Source: Dipteronia dyeriana (lineage: Eukaryota; Streptophyta; Magnoliopsida; Sapindales; Sapindaceae). From it: DNA of 64,000 nucleotides. The stretch is taken from the NCBI GenBank assembly GCA_032871835.1, contig CM065298.1, positions 8,357,596 through 8,421,595 of the forward strand, given 5' to 3'. Made by a program: the position numbers and the translations under genes. Of this stretch, positions 22,263-35,907 are shown piece after piece (position 1 is the stretch's first letter; each line of letters begins with the position of its first letter). Under the pieces are notes generated by a model. The model searched no databases and was not told the DNA's origin. It was given only the letters and a program-made list of their open reading frames with translations.

Positions 22263-24370
22263 TAAATGGCCGGGTCACCGGGGGTATTGGTGACACTACT
22301 TGACTTGAGCTTATTTTTTTATGAAATGTTATTAATTGTTATCATATATTGAAAATGATAATTTTGCAAATATACTTGTATTTGAAAATATTACTTTTAC
22401 AAGTTTACTTATATATTGAAAATGTTACTTTTGTAATTTTAATTGTATCTGATTATTTGAAAAGTTATGTACGTAGTAAATGTTATTATAAATTTCATAA
22501 ATATTTTCGATTATATATTATGCAATACTTACTGTGTTGACAGCTCACCCCTTGTCATTTAACGTTTTACAGACTAAGTATCTTAGAAAGCTGACCGCTA
22601 GAGCAATAGACTTTCAGGAGGGTGAAGTTATTTAGATTACACGTATAGTTATGCTTTATTTTGTTACTTAGAATTTGAGTTTAGGTGCTCAGTATTATTT
22701 TAATTTTCATTTAGAGTGTTTTGAACCTTATCGTTTGAATTATTTGGAGATATATTTACATTTCAGAATGATTTATTTAGAGTTATTCGATGATTATTAG
22801 TTTTCTTTAGGTGAAGTAACTGATGGTTTATGATATAACATTTCGAATCAAAGTGTTTAATTACTCTTTGGATTTTAGGGTGTTACAACTTGGTATCAAA
22901 TCATTAGGCTTGGGATTCTATGGACTTTTGGGTGTTAGTTATAGATGACCGATATGTTCTAATATTTTACAATCATTATCGATAGGTTCTAATATTTTAC
23001 AATTGGTATTTTGTTAGGTTTTATTATTCTTAGTTTCTTACAATTAATATTTTAGGGTCCTAAATACTCTTAGTTGAAGTTGGTTAAAGGAACCAATTGA
23101 AATGTTAAATCGTGAGGACTATTTGATTACGATATATGTGTCTTGGAGTTTTATGGAGTTTATTTTCTGGTAAATATTTTTTTTTTCTTCTTCAAAAGTT
23201 AAAAGAAGTTACTATGGTTTCATAGCATAGCCATATTATTATATAAGTTATGAAATATAAAAGTTGTTAGTCATGTTTTCTAGGAGATGATTGGGTAAGT
23301 TGGATTGAAACGATACTCGTAAATTTTTGTTAAAGTTTGAGGAATTATTATTTGATATGTAATATTTCTAAGTGATATTGAGTACTATTCACGTATGCAT
23401 TGAATAAATAATTTATTTAAGATTTATTTATTTATTGATGTCCTATGATATAATTGTTAGACTTAGTATTGTCCTATAAGGTTATAACATTGTAATTTTG
23501 GTGGTTAGATCATAGAGAGGATATGTAGTATACTAAAAAGAAATTGGTGGCATGTACATAATGCTCAAAGTCAATTTATTCAATTTGGAGTTGCATGACT
23601 TCGGTGTTGTCTTTGATAAAGTTTAGATTCTTTATGATGTTAGAGATATAAGCTATATTCAAATTGATTATAAAATTCGAATTTTTTATAGTTAATACTA
23701 AGTCATGAATAATATGGTGAGTTGTCTTTAATTCTTATGGTTTTCTAAAGAAAAGTTGTAAGGCCTCTTTCATTGACGATGATTGAATATAATATTTAAT
23801 TATTATTTGGATGAAATATGTATTAGGAATTCTTTAATGATATATTTTGGTGTTATCACAAGCACATGTTACCTTAATTGATCTTATTATTAGAGTGATT
23901 AGAGATTTTTTATACGAATTGGTTTTGATGATTGTGATGAGAAGAAAAGAGATTTAAAAGGCTAAATACTCGGTTAATGTTTGCGCTAGTGTAGATCACC
24001 CCCCATTCAAGATAAAGTCAATTGTAATCTATAGTGATACTACTTGTAAGTGAATTTTTCATAATGTGATGCTTTAATTATTATAAAGCATATTCATAGT
24101 TTTATGACTAAGAATTGAATCATTTTCAAAATCCAAGTTTATTGCATAGTGTATATGAATTAGAAAAGAAAAAGGTAGTTCATCAACTTATAAAAGATTT
24201 TTGTTTATAGGTTTGACTCTTTGAAATGTTTTGATGAAAGTTGATATATTTACTTAATGTTTACAATCCAATGTTTGCTTTGATATTACTCATTTTATTA
24301 TTTGTAGTTATTTTTTATTTTTAATTGAGATTATTAATAGCTATCGTTTTGGCAATAAGATTTTTTATTT

Positions 24371-24406
<36 letters not shown>

Positions 24407-25355
24407 CCTCTATTGTCTTCAAACAATTGTCTCTTTCTTTATACTAGCTATTCAAGTTATTTCTAAGTTTGATAGACTTACAAGGTATATTATTGTTTTT
24501 ATGATACAATTTTATTTGTGATTACATTTAAAATTTTAAGATTGATGAAAGTGAATTTGGTTTAATTAATTGTGTATTTTATTTTGTTTCCTCATGATTT
24601 GTTTTCTTTAATTACGGTGGTGTTAAACTTCTTTGTTTTAATGTGAGATATTTTGTGATATGAGAGTTTTTCTGATTCTCTTGATTTGAAAATTTTAAAA
24701 TGATTATCTTAATTTTCGTTTAAATTATAATTTTCATCTGTCTTGATAATACCTTATTATATATTCAACAATTTGAGTTCATTATGTTAGCTATATCTTT
24801 TATATATAAAATTTTAATGCTCAAATTATATAACTTTTGTCTTTTGTCTCTAAATGATTTGTGTAAAATATTTTTATTATTGTTTGAATTTCGTATCCTA
24901 CTTTGATAGTTATTCAATTGTTTTCTCTATTGTAATCTTCTGATTAAATTTCAATCAAAACTTCTTAAATTTAAAAATTCATTATACGAAGTGAAGTATT
25001 CTATATCTATTTTGATATTTGAAAAATTAGATTTAACATGTATGATCTTTATATTTTAATTATACTTACACCCTTTTTTTTATTTAGGATAATACCTAAA
25101 AATTTCTGAATTTAACTTTAGTACTATTGATCTAAAACAAGTGAATCGAATAATGTATTGAATTATATATCTTTTCAACTTATTATGATTTTATTTGTTG
25201 AAGTTTTGCAATATATTTATATCTGTTATATGTTCAATCCTCAAATTTTTTAAATCCAAATTTTATGGATATATGTGGCTATTAAACCATTATTATATCA
25301 ATTGGTTTTATTTAAAGGAATTTTATAAATTATTGAAAGTTCCCTAATAAACGCG

Positions 25356-27540
25356 TGTGTCTAATAGCCTAGAGGGTGGTGAATATGTTTTAATCAAGTC
25401 AATTACCAATTTTTCTTGATTAGTCAATATTCAAAATTCTCCAAATAAATCAAACATACAACATCAAGTGTAAAGTGCGGAAATAAAAATAACACAAGAT
25501 GTATACGTGGAAACCCTCCAAATGGGAAAAACCACAGGCTGTTAAGTGAGCCACACTCGATCGCAGAAATCCACTATAAGAGTAAAAAGTGACACCCTCA
25601 AGTGATACTCGGACTCTCATTCTCGACAACCTCAGAGTATGGCCACTACCATTCACCACTTTTGGTTCAATCCCTAGTGATATCCCCTGATCCACTACTC
25701 TTGGTGTGAACACCTCCTACTCTACCCCTCAGACCTTTTACAGTGGATACCCGAACAATTAATTGTCAACCCACCCTTGGTTGCAAGACTTCCCTTGCTT
25801 GTGCAACTTTACACCGAAGCCACAAGACTTAACCTCAATGAAGAGTCAAACACAACCTAAGTGAATATGATAAAATATTCAAACATGCAAGTAATGCTAG
25901 GCAACACTAAATGCTTATCTAGGAATTTAAGAATATCACTAAGTACAATTCCTAGATATTAATGTCTAAATGAATGTTCATAAAGACTTAACTAGAGTTA
26001 TGCAACAATATATCCTAGTTATCAAACAAAACCATTTTAACATATGTTGTCATTAAGCATGGCATGGTCATTAATGCAATCATCAAAATGCAATTAATAT
26101 AACCTAATCAATAATGTCTAAATGCAATGCATAAAGACTTAACTAGATATGAATATACAATATTACAATCTAGTTATCAAACAAAGCCACTTCAACACAA
26201 ATTGTTAATAAACATGGCATGGTCAATAAATGCAATCAATATGACCTAATTAGCTAGAGGGCAAATATGTCATAAATGCTAGCTATCAACAAACAAACCC
26301 AATCATGTTATCAAGACTCATAAATATATGAAATAAACTAGAGTCTAGGTATTTAATCATGTAATAAACACCTAATCTAGAGTAAGAAGAACAATAAAAG
26401 ATGTTCAATAAAGTTCTTACTTACCTAGTCATGAATCCAAGAACACCCATGCTCATATGATAAAGAATGATGCAAAATGGAGATGGTTTTTGGGTTTGGA
26501 GAGTCAAAGAAGCAAGCTTGGTGCTTTCTCTCACTAAGGAACTCTTTCTCTCACTAAAATCTGGAAATTATGAGTTCTAGATCGAAATGGGGAAGAAGAT
26601 GAAGTATATATATGATCCAAATCAAACTACGATGTTTTGGAAGTGAAAAAACTGATTTTCGGGTGTCAGAAGCGATCTTAGGGCGACCTAGAAGTGAGGT
26701 CACCTTGAGGTCACTATTCTCTCTGGGAAAATGCGACAGCACAACAACTTGAGCTTCAAGCAACCAAAAACATGACTAAACAACATCCAAACCTTTCGTA
26801 TAATATACCGTTAGAAAGGTATGGAAGTATACTTTCTACTACAATTTACGAAAAAAGATTTGGACATGTGTAGAAAGAGTTATGGTTATTTGAGTGACCA
26901 AAGGTTAGAAACGGACAACAACAGAGTTGCCCTGTTTTTGTGGTCACTTTGGAGATTTTAAAACCAATCCAAACGGTCATGAAATATTACGAATAGTATA
27001 TCGTTGGAAAGGTATAGGTGTCTAGTTTGTATAGAAAATTTCATAACTCATTTTGAATCATTATATTAAAAGATATGGTCACAAGACCATACAAATGTCA
27101 TTTTTGAAAAACATTTAAAACATTGAAATACACTCTTTTGAAACTAGACACCTTACTCCATATAACCAAACCAAGAGAAGATTGAGACCTTCTCATATGG
27201 TCACTCAATGCACTAAAACAAACACACCATCATGCAAGCGTGAACACAACACAATACCACACTTAAATCTATAAATGAAGTGCAAGTGTGATTGTGAAGA
27301 GATACACACATATAAACAATATCAACACAAATGTAAGATCAACAAAGCATGCATGAGGTGTGTGTGTGTACCTAAACTCTTAAAGAGGTAAAGTCAAGTG
27401 AATATACATTTTGCTCTTGAAGTCATGGAGATTCTTGGAAGCTTACCAATGAGGACCTAAGCTACCCATTACACAATCATCCCAATATGGTATGGTTTAT
27501 CATGAAATAAGCCAATCATAAAATCAAGGTCCTTACAATT
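25356..27540 (+). mobile_element. LTR-like block, probable solo LTR or LTR fragment
   Basis: Begins TGTCTAATAGCCTAGAGGGTGGTGAATATG, the same style as the block at 45218 (AAGGCTAACCTTGAAGGGGGTGAATAGG)-type start, split here for length. It contains the ACGTGG...CCAC...AAATCCACTA module near 25493-25580 that also occurs in other LTRs of the window. Ends probably near CCTTACA at 27538. No matching target duplication was found, so limits are approximate and the superfamily is not known. Confidence 0.5.
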
Positions 27541-28575
27541 ATTTTTAAATATGCACTCATTCATATTTAATCATGATGTGATAGTGTTTGATCTAATGAT
27601 ATTTTGTAAAATATTTTAAATGTATTAAATTCTTTTTCTATATAAGGATTGTATCAAGTCATTTTAAGATATGAATCTTTATCGTTTATTGTTTATTTTG
27701 TGCTTTTTATTTTCTTGTAACTAGTTATACTAGTGGTTGTTTAAGTCCTCTTTTGTATTCTCTCTTTTTAATATTAACAAAATTATTTCTAATTTAAAAT
27801 TATATATGTTTTATATGTCACATGCTATTTTTTAAAATAAATAATATATAGATATTGTATTTCAATATCTTAAATGAATTGATTATTTTATTTATTTATT
27901 TACCTATATTATTTATTTGTCAAAACCTAAATTTGAGTTGTGTTCAGAATTTTAGTTTTGCTTTTTGATAAAATCAAAGCACTTCTATTTTTAAGATTTC
28001 ATGCTCTTAAGGTTTTATTATTATTTTAAATGGAATTTCATTAATATACTACTATTTTTATTTCTAGGTTGGAATCTACATTTGCTCAACATTATGAATT
28101 GTAATTTTTTAATTGTGATGGACTGGTTTGCTTTAATATGAGTTACACTCACGATAAAACCATTTCTCAAATTCTTTTCAAAATTCATCATCTAATTTTG
28201 ACTTAACTTAGGTGTTCATACTTTAGCCCTACCAATTTAATTGTTGAGTTTGATTTTGTTCTATTCATCTTTTTCTACCATGTGGTGATGTGCGGTTTGA
28301 ACATTAATTGGTCATGCTGTAGGTTCAATTAGTTGTATTAATTTGAGATTGACAAATACTAGATTAGTCATTTTTGCCTTAGTTTGATTTGTAATATTTT
28401 AGATATATAAGTTATTGATATAGAATTTGCCATCAGAAATCATTAGCATGATTCTGGATTTGGAAATGTCTCGATTGGGTAACGTGTGAATGGAAACTTA
28501 GAGTATAAGAAAAGGATTGATTTAATTATATAATTTTTGAAATAGCCATAAGTGAAAGGTGAATTCCCTAATAAT

Positions 28576-28645
28576 TTGGAGTTCGAGAATCATACAAATT
28601 TCAAGATATTTTGGAGTTCGAGAATCATACAAATTTCGAGGACAA
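28576..28645. repeat. 35-bp tandem duplication next to the purine tract
   Basis: TTGGAGTTCGAGAATCATAC at 28576 recurs at 28611. It lies just before the polypurine tract. Confidence 0.9.
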
Positions 28646-28656
28646 ATTGTTTTTTT

Positions 28657-28669
28657 AAGGGGAAAGAGT
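28657..28669 (+). promoter_or_regulatory. Polypurine tract of the large gypsy element
   Basis: AAGGGGAAAGAGT directly before the 3' LTR start TGTAAGACCC at 28670. Confidence 0.8.
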
Positions 28670-28705
28670 TGTAAGACCCGAATTTTGTTCATTCTTTATT
28701 AGTAT

Positions 28706-29594
28706 TGTCATATGTGAATTTTATCGTACGTACACATCATCAAAAAAGAGGATAAATTGCCAGGCAGACATCCGAATAGACATTCAAAAAATATCCTACA
28801 AGACAACACCGAAGAAGAGAAAACCCGAGTAAGCAGCTGTTAAACAAAACCTACTCAGGGTCAATCGACATCATATACTACTCGAGATCAGTTAACGACA
28901 CTCAAGACTGGTTAAATGACATTTCTACTCGGGATCAAATGATGTTACTCGAAACCAGCGGGTATTGTCCTTATTCAGGACAAATATAAAGAAAACTGAA
29001 TAAAAAGCTCAGCGCTTAGCTCATACAGATTAGGTCATTAAATACACGAAGATATCCATATCAAAAAGGGATCCCAATGAGAACAGAATACTAAGCAGGA
29101 AGGGTTCCCAATCAGGGAATGAATTTATTTCTTTAAAAAGACTACGTTCTTATAAGGAAGCAAGTCCTAATTGGACTACATTACTAGAGTCCCATTCGAT
29201 TTCAATATAAGACTCCGAAACAGAAAAGAAGATAGTCCGCTTCAAGCATGTAATCATAATTAAATACAAAGATCTATTACTTGTACAAAGCGGATTAGGG
29301 TTCTATAAACATATAAATAGGCCCATAATCTCGCCAAAAAAGAGTTACACAGCACTCATAGAAAAATAGAGAGAGAGAAGAAAGAGAGACCGAGAATTGT
29401 ATTTCTATTATTTCATAGTGGATTTTGGCTTTGTTAATCATTTAACCACCCGTGGACGTTTCTCTGGTCATCAGAGTTTTACCACGTAAAAAACTTATGT
29501 CAAATTACTTTCTCTTTCTCTTTCTCTTTGAAATCACAACTGAAATCCAATCTTTATTGGCTATTTCTCACACATCCAGAAATCGACGTCAACA
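28706..29594 (+). mobile_element. Solo LTR, 889 bp, same family as the Tat element at 55536
   Basis: TGTCATATGTG to CGTCAACA, flanked by AGTAT at 28701-28705 and 29595-29599. It matches the LTR at 55536-56337 read on the other strand, including the ends and the CACGTAAAA region. Confidence 0.9.
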
Positions 29595-29908
29595 AGTATT
29601 AATAATAATATTAATATAAATAGGAACACATTCATTCAGTTTCTTTTTGTTAAGGCAACTAAATCATCCGAAATTAAAACAGAATATTTTGACAGTAAAC
29701 CATTGATTCTTTAGCATTATTACAAGTCAATTCAATGAGATTTGAAATAAGTCAATTTCCAAAGTTATAGTGATTTGGAATAAGTCAATTTCACATTTAA
29801 AACGGATTTGAATATTTTACCAAAATCAGTGGAATTGTATATAAGACCCAAATTAATTCTCATTTTATTAATGATAATAGTATTATGACATTAATAATAT
29901 ATAAATAG

Positions 29909-29909
<1 letters not shown>

Positions 29910-30003
<94 letters not shown>
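29910..30003. repeat. Compound (CA)n(TA)n microsatellite in the 3' LTR
   Basis: About 31 CA units followed by about 15 TA units, at the position where the 5' LTR has only (TA)n. Confidence 0.95.
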
Positions 30004-30005
<2 letters not shown>

Positions 30006-31612
30006 TAGTCAACTCCTAGTTTATTTTATTAAGGCAACTAATTACTAGTGACTGATTGCCTAATATCAATCAATGACAATCACCAAGCAAATCAACTCCA
30101 AATTTAGAGGGATTTGGATATATTAGCAAAATTGGTTGGATAAGTATAGCTCCAATATTTTATACTTACTCACATATTCATATATTTTTCAAAGGAATAT
30201 CAATGAAAGTATCATTTTCATACTACTCTGAAACTCCTTGAAGGTATGATTTTATCAAGCCTTGTTTCATATTTTTTAAATTTTTTATTAAAGTTATAGT
30301 CTTTTTCAGACCCTTTTTGTTTTTGACACAAAATATCTCATTTACAAAATTTAGGCCTCAAACAATTTCTTAATTTGAGTTTTATGGAGATGTTTTAATG
30401 TATGATTTTTGAAGTGAATGAAATAGATATATTTAAATGAAGTTTATAATAAATTGCTGGGATTTTTAGAGTCCATTAAAGAGTTCAAGATTGAGTGTTT
30501 GTAGCTTGAGATTTTGATTTGTTTAATACTAGTGAAGCAATTTACTATGTTGGTTATTGTAGATATATTTTTAGGTAGCAATTGATGGTGAATTTTGGTA
30601 TGAGAATAGTAGGCACATATATCAACTCATGTTATAAGTTTCGGAATTTTTGGTGGTGTTTAGTTTAGGGATATTTCATTTCTAAAACAGTTGTGGGTGC
30701 AAATATTTCTGAATTATTGAACTGACCTTATTGTAATGGAGTAATTTTAAATTGAGTTTTGGTAAGAATTTAGGTCTAATGTTTGGTATTATGTATTTAC
30801 AGACATTATTAAATCTTGATATAAATTGTTATGAATTTTGGTTATGTATAAGTAATTTAATTCTTTAGGTATATTTGATGTTTAAGCCATAATATATATG
30901 TTGACAGTCATGAGCCCTTGGTGTTGTAGGAATTTTAATTCACAAATGGAGATAGGTAAAAATTTACCTTCGGTTTAGGGATAGGGTACTGATGTATTAG
31001 TCTATAACTCAAAATTTGAAATTTTCCATGGTCGGTAGGATTGTTAAACATTGATACAAGTTCAGATTAGATGATAGAAATTTATGTTGTCAGGATTGAC
31101 CTCTGCGTTTAGAAAATTATAAAAATTTATTGGTGTTTGATAAAATTCTGAAATTTTGAGGGGAGTTAGTAATCTAATGTATGGATGTATTTACTATGTT
31201 TTTAAAATTTTCAAGGCCTTTAAGGTTTTCGAATCACTAACGTTTAGGCATTAAAATCTGTTTTATGAAATCTCTTTAGGAAAATGAACAAAAAATGTAT
31301 TTATAAAGTTGAGTTAGATCTCTTTCATTTGGCTGGTTTAATTGAAGGATTATATTCTATATGTTTAGGTTTCTCTCGAGATTTCCCAATATCGTTAGTG
31401 AAACCTTAAACTTGCTCATCGGAGGTAAGTAGATTTTTCTTTTTGCATAGTATGTAATTGCACAAATGTTTTCTTTTAAACCAAAGTTAACTATCATAGT
31501 GTTATGCTCTAAAATATTTTATTATATACGTTTATATATGTTTATAAACTCATTTTCCTACTAAGTTTTTACTTACATATTTGTTACCTGATTCTTTTTA
31601 AATGAGTTTTAC

Positions 31613-32403
31613 TGACAGGACCCACCCCGACTCCTCTCATGAGTACGAGGGAGGCTCTGTGGGCTGTACTTTTTACTAACATGATAAAAGCATTTTGATT
31701 AAAATTTCATAGAAAATACTTGCTTTTAAACATAAAAAGAATGTAAGTAAAATATTGGAGAGTACAAAATGTACATAACTGCAAATCCTTTATTGTCATT
31801 TTTCATTCATTACAAAAAGTCAGTCAAAATCTCGACCAGACGAAACCCGACCACTTTTTTTCCTAAGTAAAATGACCAGAAATCTGAGTAGGCCCAGTAG
31901 GAAATTCCGAGTAGGAAATCCAAGTAAGTCAAGTAGAAATCTGAACATGGCTGAGTAGAAAATCCGACCACGTTCTGACCATGTTCTGTCCATGCCGACC
32001 ATGCCGACCACACATCTCAACATTTGTATATGAAATTTAAAATGCATGACTCTTGCACTTCATGATGTCATCGAGTGGCCCACCTCAAAACTTCAGAGTC
32101 TGCATAACCAAGCAGCTACCTAGAAAAATATTTTTAAAGTAAGAATGAGCGCTAATGCCCAATCAGTGAATGGAAACTTCTAAAACATTTCTGAACAACT
32201 TTTCAATATGCATCTAGTAATACATAGTAAAAGATAATATATCTACTTTCGTACTTAATAAACTGAATACATCTCTTTTCTGAACATGAATAAGATAATT
32301 TATAAAATCTTAATCTGCACCAAGTTAGTACCCAAGGATATCTTCAATACGTAAGCCGAATTACTTCGGGTACACACAGAGTCGGGAATAACTTCTGGTC
32401 ATA
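31613..32403 (-). repeat. Reversed LTR part, left arm
   Basis: Holds the LTR end (TGACAGGACCC on the plus strand) up to CTGGTCATACAC. The first 404 bp are inverted relative to 32877-33310. Confidence 0.9.
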
Positions 32404-32408
32404 CACTA

Positions 32409-32853
32409 GTTGAGGATTAGAAACTGTGATGTACCAAAGAACGCTTTCAGAACTCGTTATGGACACTATGAGTTTCTAGTTATGCCTTTTGGATTAACAA
32501 ATGCTCTAGCAGCTTTCATGGATTTGATGAATAGGGTATTTCATCCTTGTCTAGATAAATTTGTTATTGTGTTCATTGATGACATTTTAATTTATTCTAA
32601 GGATGAGGTGGAGCATGAAGAGCATTTAGAGATTATTCTACAAGTTCTGAGAGAGAATCAACTCTTTGCCAAATTTAATAAGTGTCAATTCTGCTCTATA
32701 GAGTTACATTTTTAGGCCATGTGATTTCTGGTGATGGTATTTACGTTGATCCTCAAAAATTTGAAGCTATAGTGAATTGGGAAAGATCAATTAGTGTGAC
32801 CGAAATTAAAAGTTTCTTGGGTTTAGCATTGACAAGATTAACAAGATTAACCA
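32409..32853 (+). pseudogene. Duplicated RT fragment in the foldback element
   Basis: Near-copy of 35457-35905, starting at AGTTGAGGATTAG and ending in the same odd join (TTTAGCATTGACAAGATTAAC). It encodes [20 protein letters not shown] and [12 protein letters not shown], with a frameshift near 32690. It has no start and no RNase H. The duplicate sits between two oppositely facing LTR parts and forms most of the loop of a possible hairpin. Confidence 0.9.
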
Positions 32854-32876
32854 TTAACCATTTAGAGATTATTCTA

Positions 32877-33310
32877 GATGTGTGGTCGGCATGGTCGGCA
32901 TGGTCGGCATGGACAGAACATGGTCGAAAAGTGGTCGGATTTTCTACTCGGCCATGTTCAGATTTCTACTCGGCCTACTCGGATTTCCTACTCAGAATTT
33001 CCTACTCGGTCTACTTAGATTTCCTACTCGGCCTACTTATATTTCTGGCCATTTTACTTAGAAAAAAAAGTGGTCGGGTTTCGTCTGGTAGAGATTTTAA
33101 CTGACTTTTTATAATGAACTAAAATGACAATAAAGGATTTGCAGTTATGTACATTTTGTACTCTCCAATATTTTCCTTACATTCTTTTTATGTTTAAAAG
33201 CAAGTATTTTCTATGGAATTTTAGTCAAAATTCTTTTATCATGTTAGTGAAAAGTACAGCCCACAGGGCATCCCTCGTACTCAAGAGAGGAGTCGGGGTA
33301 AGTCCTGTCA
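32877..33310 (+). repeat. Forward LTR part, right arm of the inverted repeat
   Basis: Begins GATGTGTGGTCGGCATGG and ends AGTCCTGTCA directly before a primer site. Inverted copy of 31613-32016. Confidence 0.9.
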
Positions 33311-33313
33311 ACT

Positions 33314-33330
33314 TGGTATCAAAGTCGTGG
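33314..33330 (+). promoter_or_regulatory. Decayed primer binding site
   Basis: TGGTATCAAAGTCGTGG, the tRNA-iMet type with several changes compared with 17697-17713. Confidence 0.75.
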
Positions 33331-33394
33331 TTTATGATTCCTTAGACCATAGAATAATTGTTTGCATTTAGTTTCATGCATTTAAGCATAACTT

Positions 33395-34627
33395 TGATTT
33401 TGTAACAGCATCATGCATTGAGTTGGCCGCCCACGCATGAGACCGGAACCAATGGATACAATTGTAGAACTATTGACTGCCATGGTTCAGTACCAAACTC
33501 GAGTGCCAGAGAATTCTAATGAGCGTGCATGTAAGTTGGAAGCTATGAATTTTGATAGAACTGGAGATCCAGATAGTGTTAGTTCTTGGTTGAATGAACT
33601 TGAACGTGTGTTTGAAGTTATGAGGTGCACAGATGGACAGAAGGTCTCTTTTGCTACATTTTTGTTAAAGGAAAAAGCATATGATTGGTGGGCCTCAGTT
33701 CAACGAAGAACTCCTGAAGGAATTACTTGGGAGGATTTTAAGTAGCAATTTAATCATCATTATTATCCCCATTTCTATCAAGATTTGAAAAGAGATGCAT
33801 TTTTCAGATTAGTGCAGGGATCTATGACAGTAAAAGAGTATGAGAAGAAATTTACGGAACTTTTGAGGGTTGCTCCGTATGTAATCGCTGATAAAGAAAA
33901 TAAGTGTAGAAAATTTGAAGATGGACTTCGATCAGAAATTAAGACAATAGTGACTACTTCTGGGCATGTTGAGTTCAGTAAGTTTTTTGAAGCTGCACTG
34001 AGAGTGGAGAGAGACCTTAATGATTCTCACAAATTTGAACAACAGAAACAAAAGCACAGTAACTGGTCAGCATGGGGCTCTTATATCAAAATACCTAAGG
34101 CAATAGGCGGTTTTTTAGGTCAGACTAGTAACTATCAACAGAGTCGTGAACCTGGTTCTAGCCAAGCATCAGTCCAACAACCAATAGGTAGTCGTGAACA
34201 GAGTGTTAATATGGGTAAAGGTAGGCGTCCTTTATGTCAGACATGTTGAAAGCACCATGATGGTGAGTGTTATTTGGGGAGATCAGGTTGTTATCAATGT
34301 GGGCAAGCTGGACATTTAAAAAGAGATTGCCCCAAGTTAGTCCAGGGAGGCAATGAAGAAAGAAAGAAAAGTTTTCAACCAATGCAAAGCGGCGCTAGTC
34401 AGATTCAAGGACAAAGAGGATCCCAAGCAGGAGGATCTATAACTACAGGGAAAACCCAAGCTAGTGTAGTAGGGGTTGGAGGCAACCAACAGAGAGGTCA
34501 ATCGGGTAGACCTCGTACTCAGGCAAGAGTTTTTGCTATGACTCAACAAGACGCTGAGACCACTCCAGATGTCGTTACAGGTATGTTATCAATTTTTAGC
34601 AACGATGCTCATGTCATTGGTCCTTGA
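33395..34627 (+). pseudogene. Gag with zinc knuckle (foldback element)
   Basis: Three open stretches in register (33437-33745, 33785-34249, 34274-34627). The first has MVQYQTRVPENSNERACKLE and SWLNELERVFEVMRC, ending at TAG where a Lys codon is expected. The second has MTVKEYEKKFTELLRVAPY and ends at TGA in place of a Cys. The third holds CYQCGQAGHLKRDC, a CX2CX4HX4C knuckle. The ancestral start is unclear: the region matching the start at 17614 lies near 33412 but reads differently. Gag of this copy is not translatable as one protein. Confidence 0.88.
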
Positions 34628-35905
34628 TCTACTCATTCCTTTGTATCTCGATCTTTTATGGTGTATGCGGATGTAAAATTAAGACCACTAAATTCTAGTA
34701 TGGTAGTGGCTACACCAACGTGTGAATTTCTATTAGCTGAGAGTGTATATAGAAACAGTAAGGTTATAGTTGGTAAGCATGAGCTACGTGTGGATTTAAT
34801 TTCGCTTGATATATGTGATTTTGATGTTATTTTGGGAATTGATTGGCTGGCTACACACCATGTTACAGAAGATTGTTTTCTAAAATAAGTAAAATTTACA
34901 CTTTAAGAAGAGTCGGATGTTATTTTCTGTGGTGAACGTCGGATCCTTTCTTCCTGTGTTATATCTGCTATTACTATCAGACGATTACTCAAGAAACAAT
35001 GTTTAGCTTATTTGGCTTACGTAATTGATACTCGGGATAGTGAGGTGAAGTTAGAAGATATATATGTGGTAAGATAATTTATAGACGTATTTCCTGAAGA
35101 CCTTCATGGATTACCACCGGATAGAGATATTAAGTTTGTGATAGATTTGGTTCCAGGCACAACTCCAATTTCTATTCCACCTTATAGAATGGCTCCAACT
35201 AAATTGAAAGAGTTGAAGATTCAATTAGAAGAATTGGTGAACAAGAATTTTATTAAACCTAGTGTGTCACCATGGGGAGCGCCAGTTTGGTTTGTTAAGA
35301 AGAAAGATGGAACACTACGTTTATGTATCGATTATCGACAATTGAATAAGGCAACGGTACCTAATAAATACCCACTCCCACTTATTGATGACTTGTTTGA
35401 TCAACTTCAGGGAGCAAAGATGTTCTCCAAGATAGATTTGTGAACAGGTTATCACCAGTTGAGGATTAGAAATTGTGATGTACCAAAGACCGCTTTCAGA
35501 ACTCGTTATGAACACTATGAGTTTCTAGTTATGCCTTTTGGATTAACAAATGCTCCAACAACTTTCATGGATTTGATGAATAGGGTATTTCATCCTTATC
35601 TAGATAAATTTTTTATTGTGTTCATTGATGACATTTTAATTTATTCTAAGGATGAGGTGGAGCATGCAGAGCATTTAGAGATTATTATACAAGTCCTGAG
35701 AGAGAATCAACTCTATGTCAAATTTAACAAGTGTCAATTCTGGCTTGATAGAGTTATATTTTTGGGCCATGTGATTTCTGGTGATGCTATTTACGTTTAT
35801 CCTCAAAAAGATAAAGCTATAGTGAATTGGGAAAGACCAATTAGTGTGACTGAAATTAGAAGTTTCTTGGGTTTAGCATTGACAAGATTAACAAGATTAA
35901 CCATT
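34600..35905 (+). pseudogene. Protease and reverse transcriptase, truncated (foldback element)
   Basis: The protease active-site region reads GP, stop, STHSF where the relative at 16345 has DPGSTHSF, so the catalytic Asp is lost as well. DFDVILGIDWLA follows. Stops at about 34885 and 35080 precede the RT. RT parts are [42 protein letters not shown], then KIDL followed by TGA, and 35459-35920 with [12 protein letters not shown]. After FLGLA the frame runs into a 30-bp join and reversed LTR, so the thumb, RNase H and integrase are missing. Confidence 0.9.
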
Positions 35906-35907
35906 GA

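Larger units (their letters stand above)
10206..22888 (+). repeat. 5' LTR of the large gypsy element, split by an insertion
   Basis: LTR sequence occupies 10206-10872 and 20639-22888. The join is confirmed by the 3' LTR, which runs without interruption through the same point near 30280. Confidence 0.88.
22889..28669 (+). other. Interior of the large gypsy element, no coding sequence left
   Basis: AT-rich, with no open frame that I can match to gag or pol. It contains the primer site (22892-22903), an (AT)n run at 24380-24403, the LTR-like block at about 25356-27540 and the purine tract at its end. Length without that block is about 3.6 kb, so the original interior may also have lost DNA. Confidence 0.65.

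Noticed and set aside
25356..27540. Exact ends and target duplication for this LTR-like block
   Set aside because: Several TG/CA choices exist and none gives matching flanks, so only approximate limits are reported.
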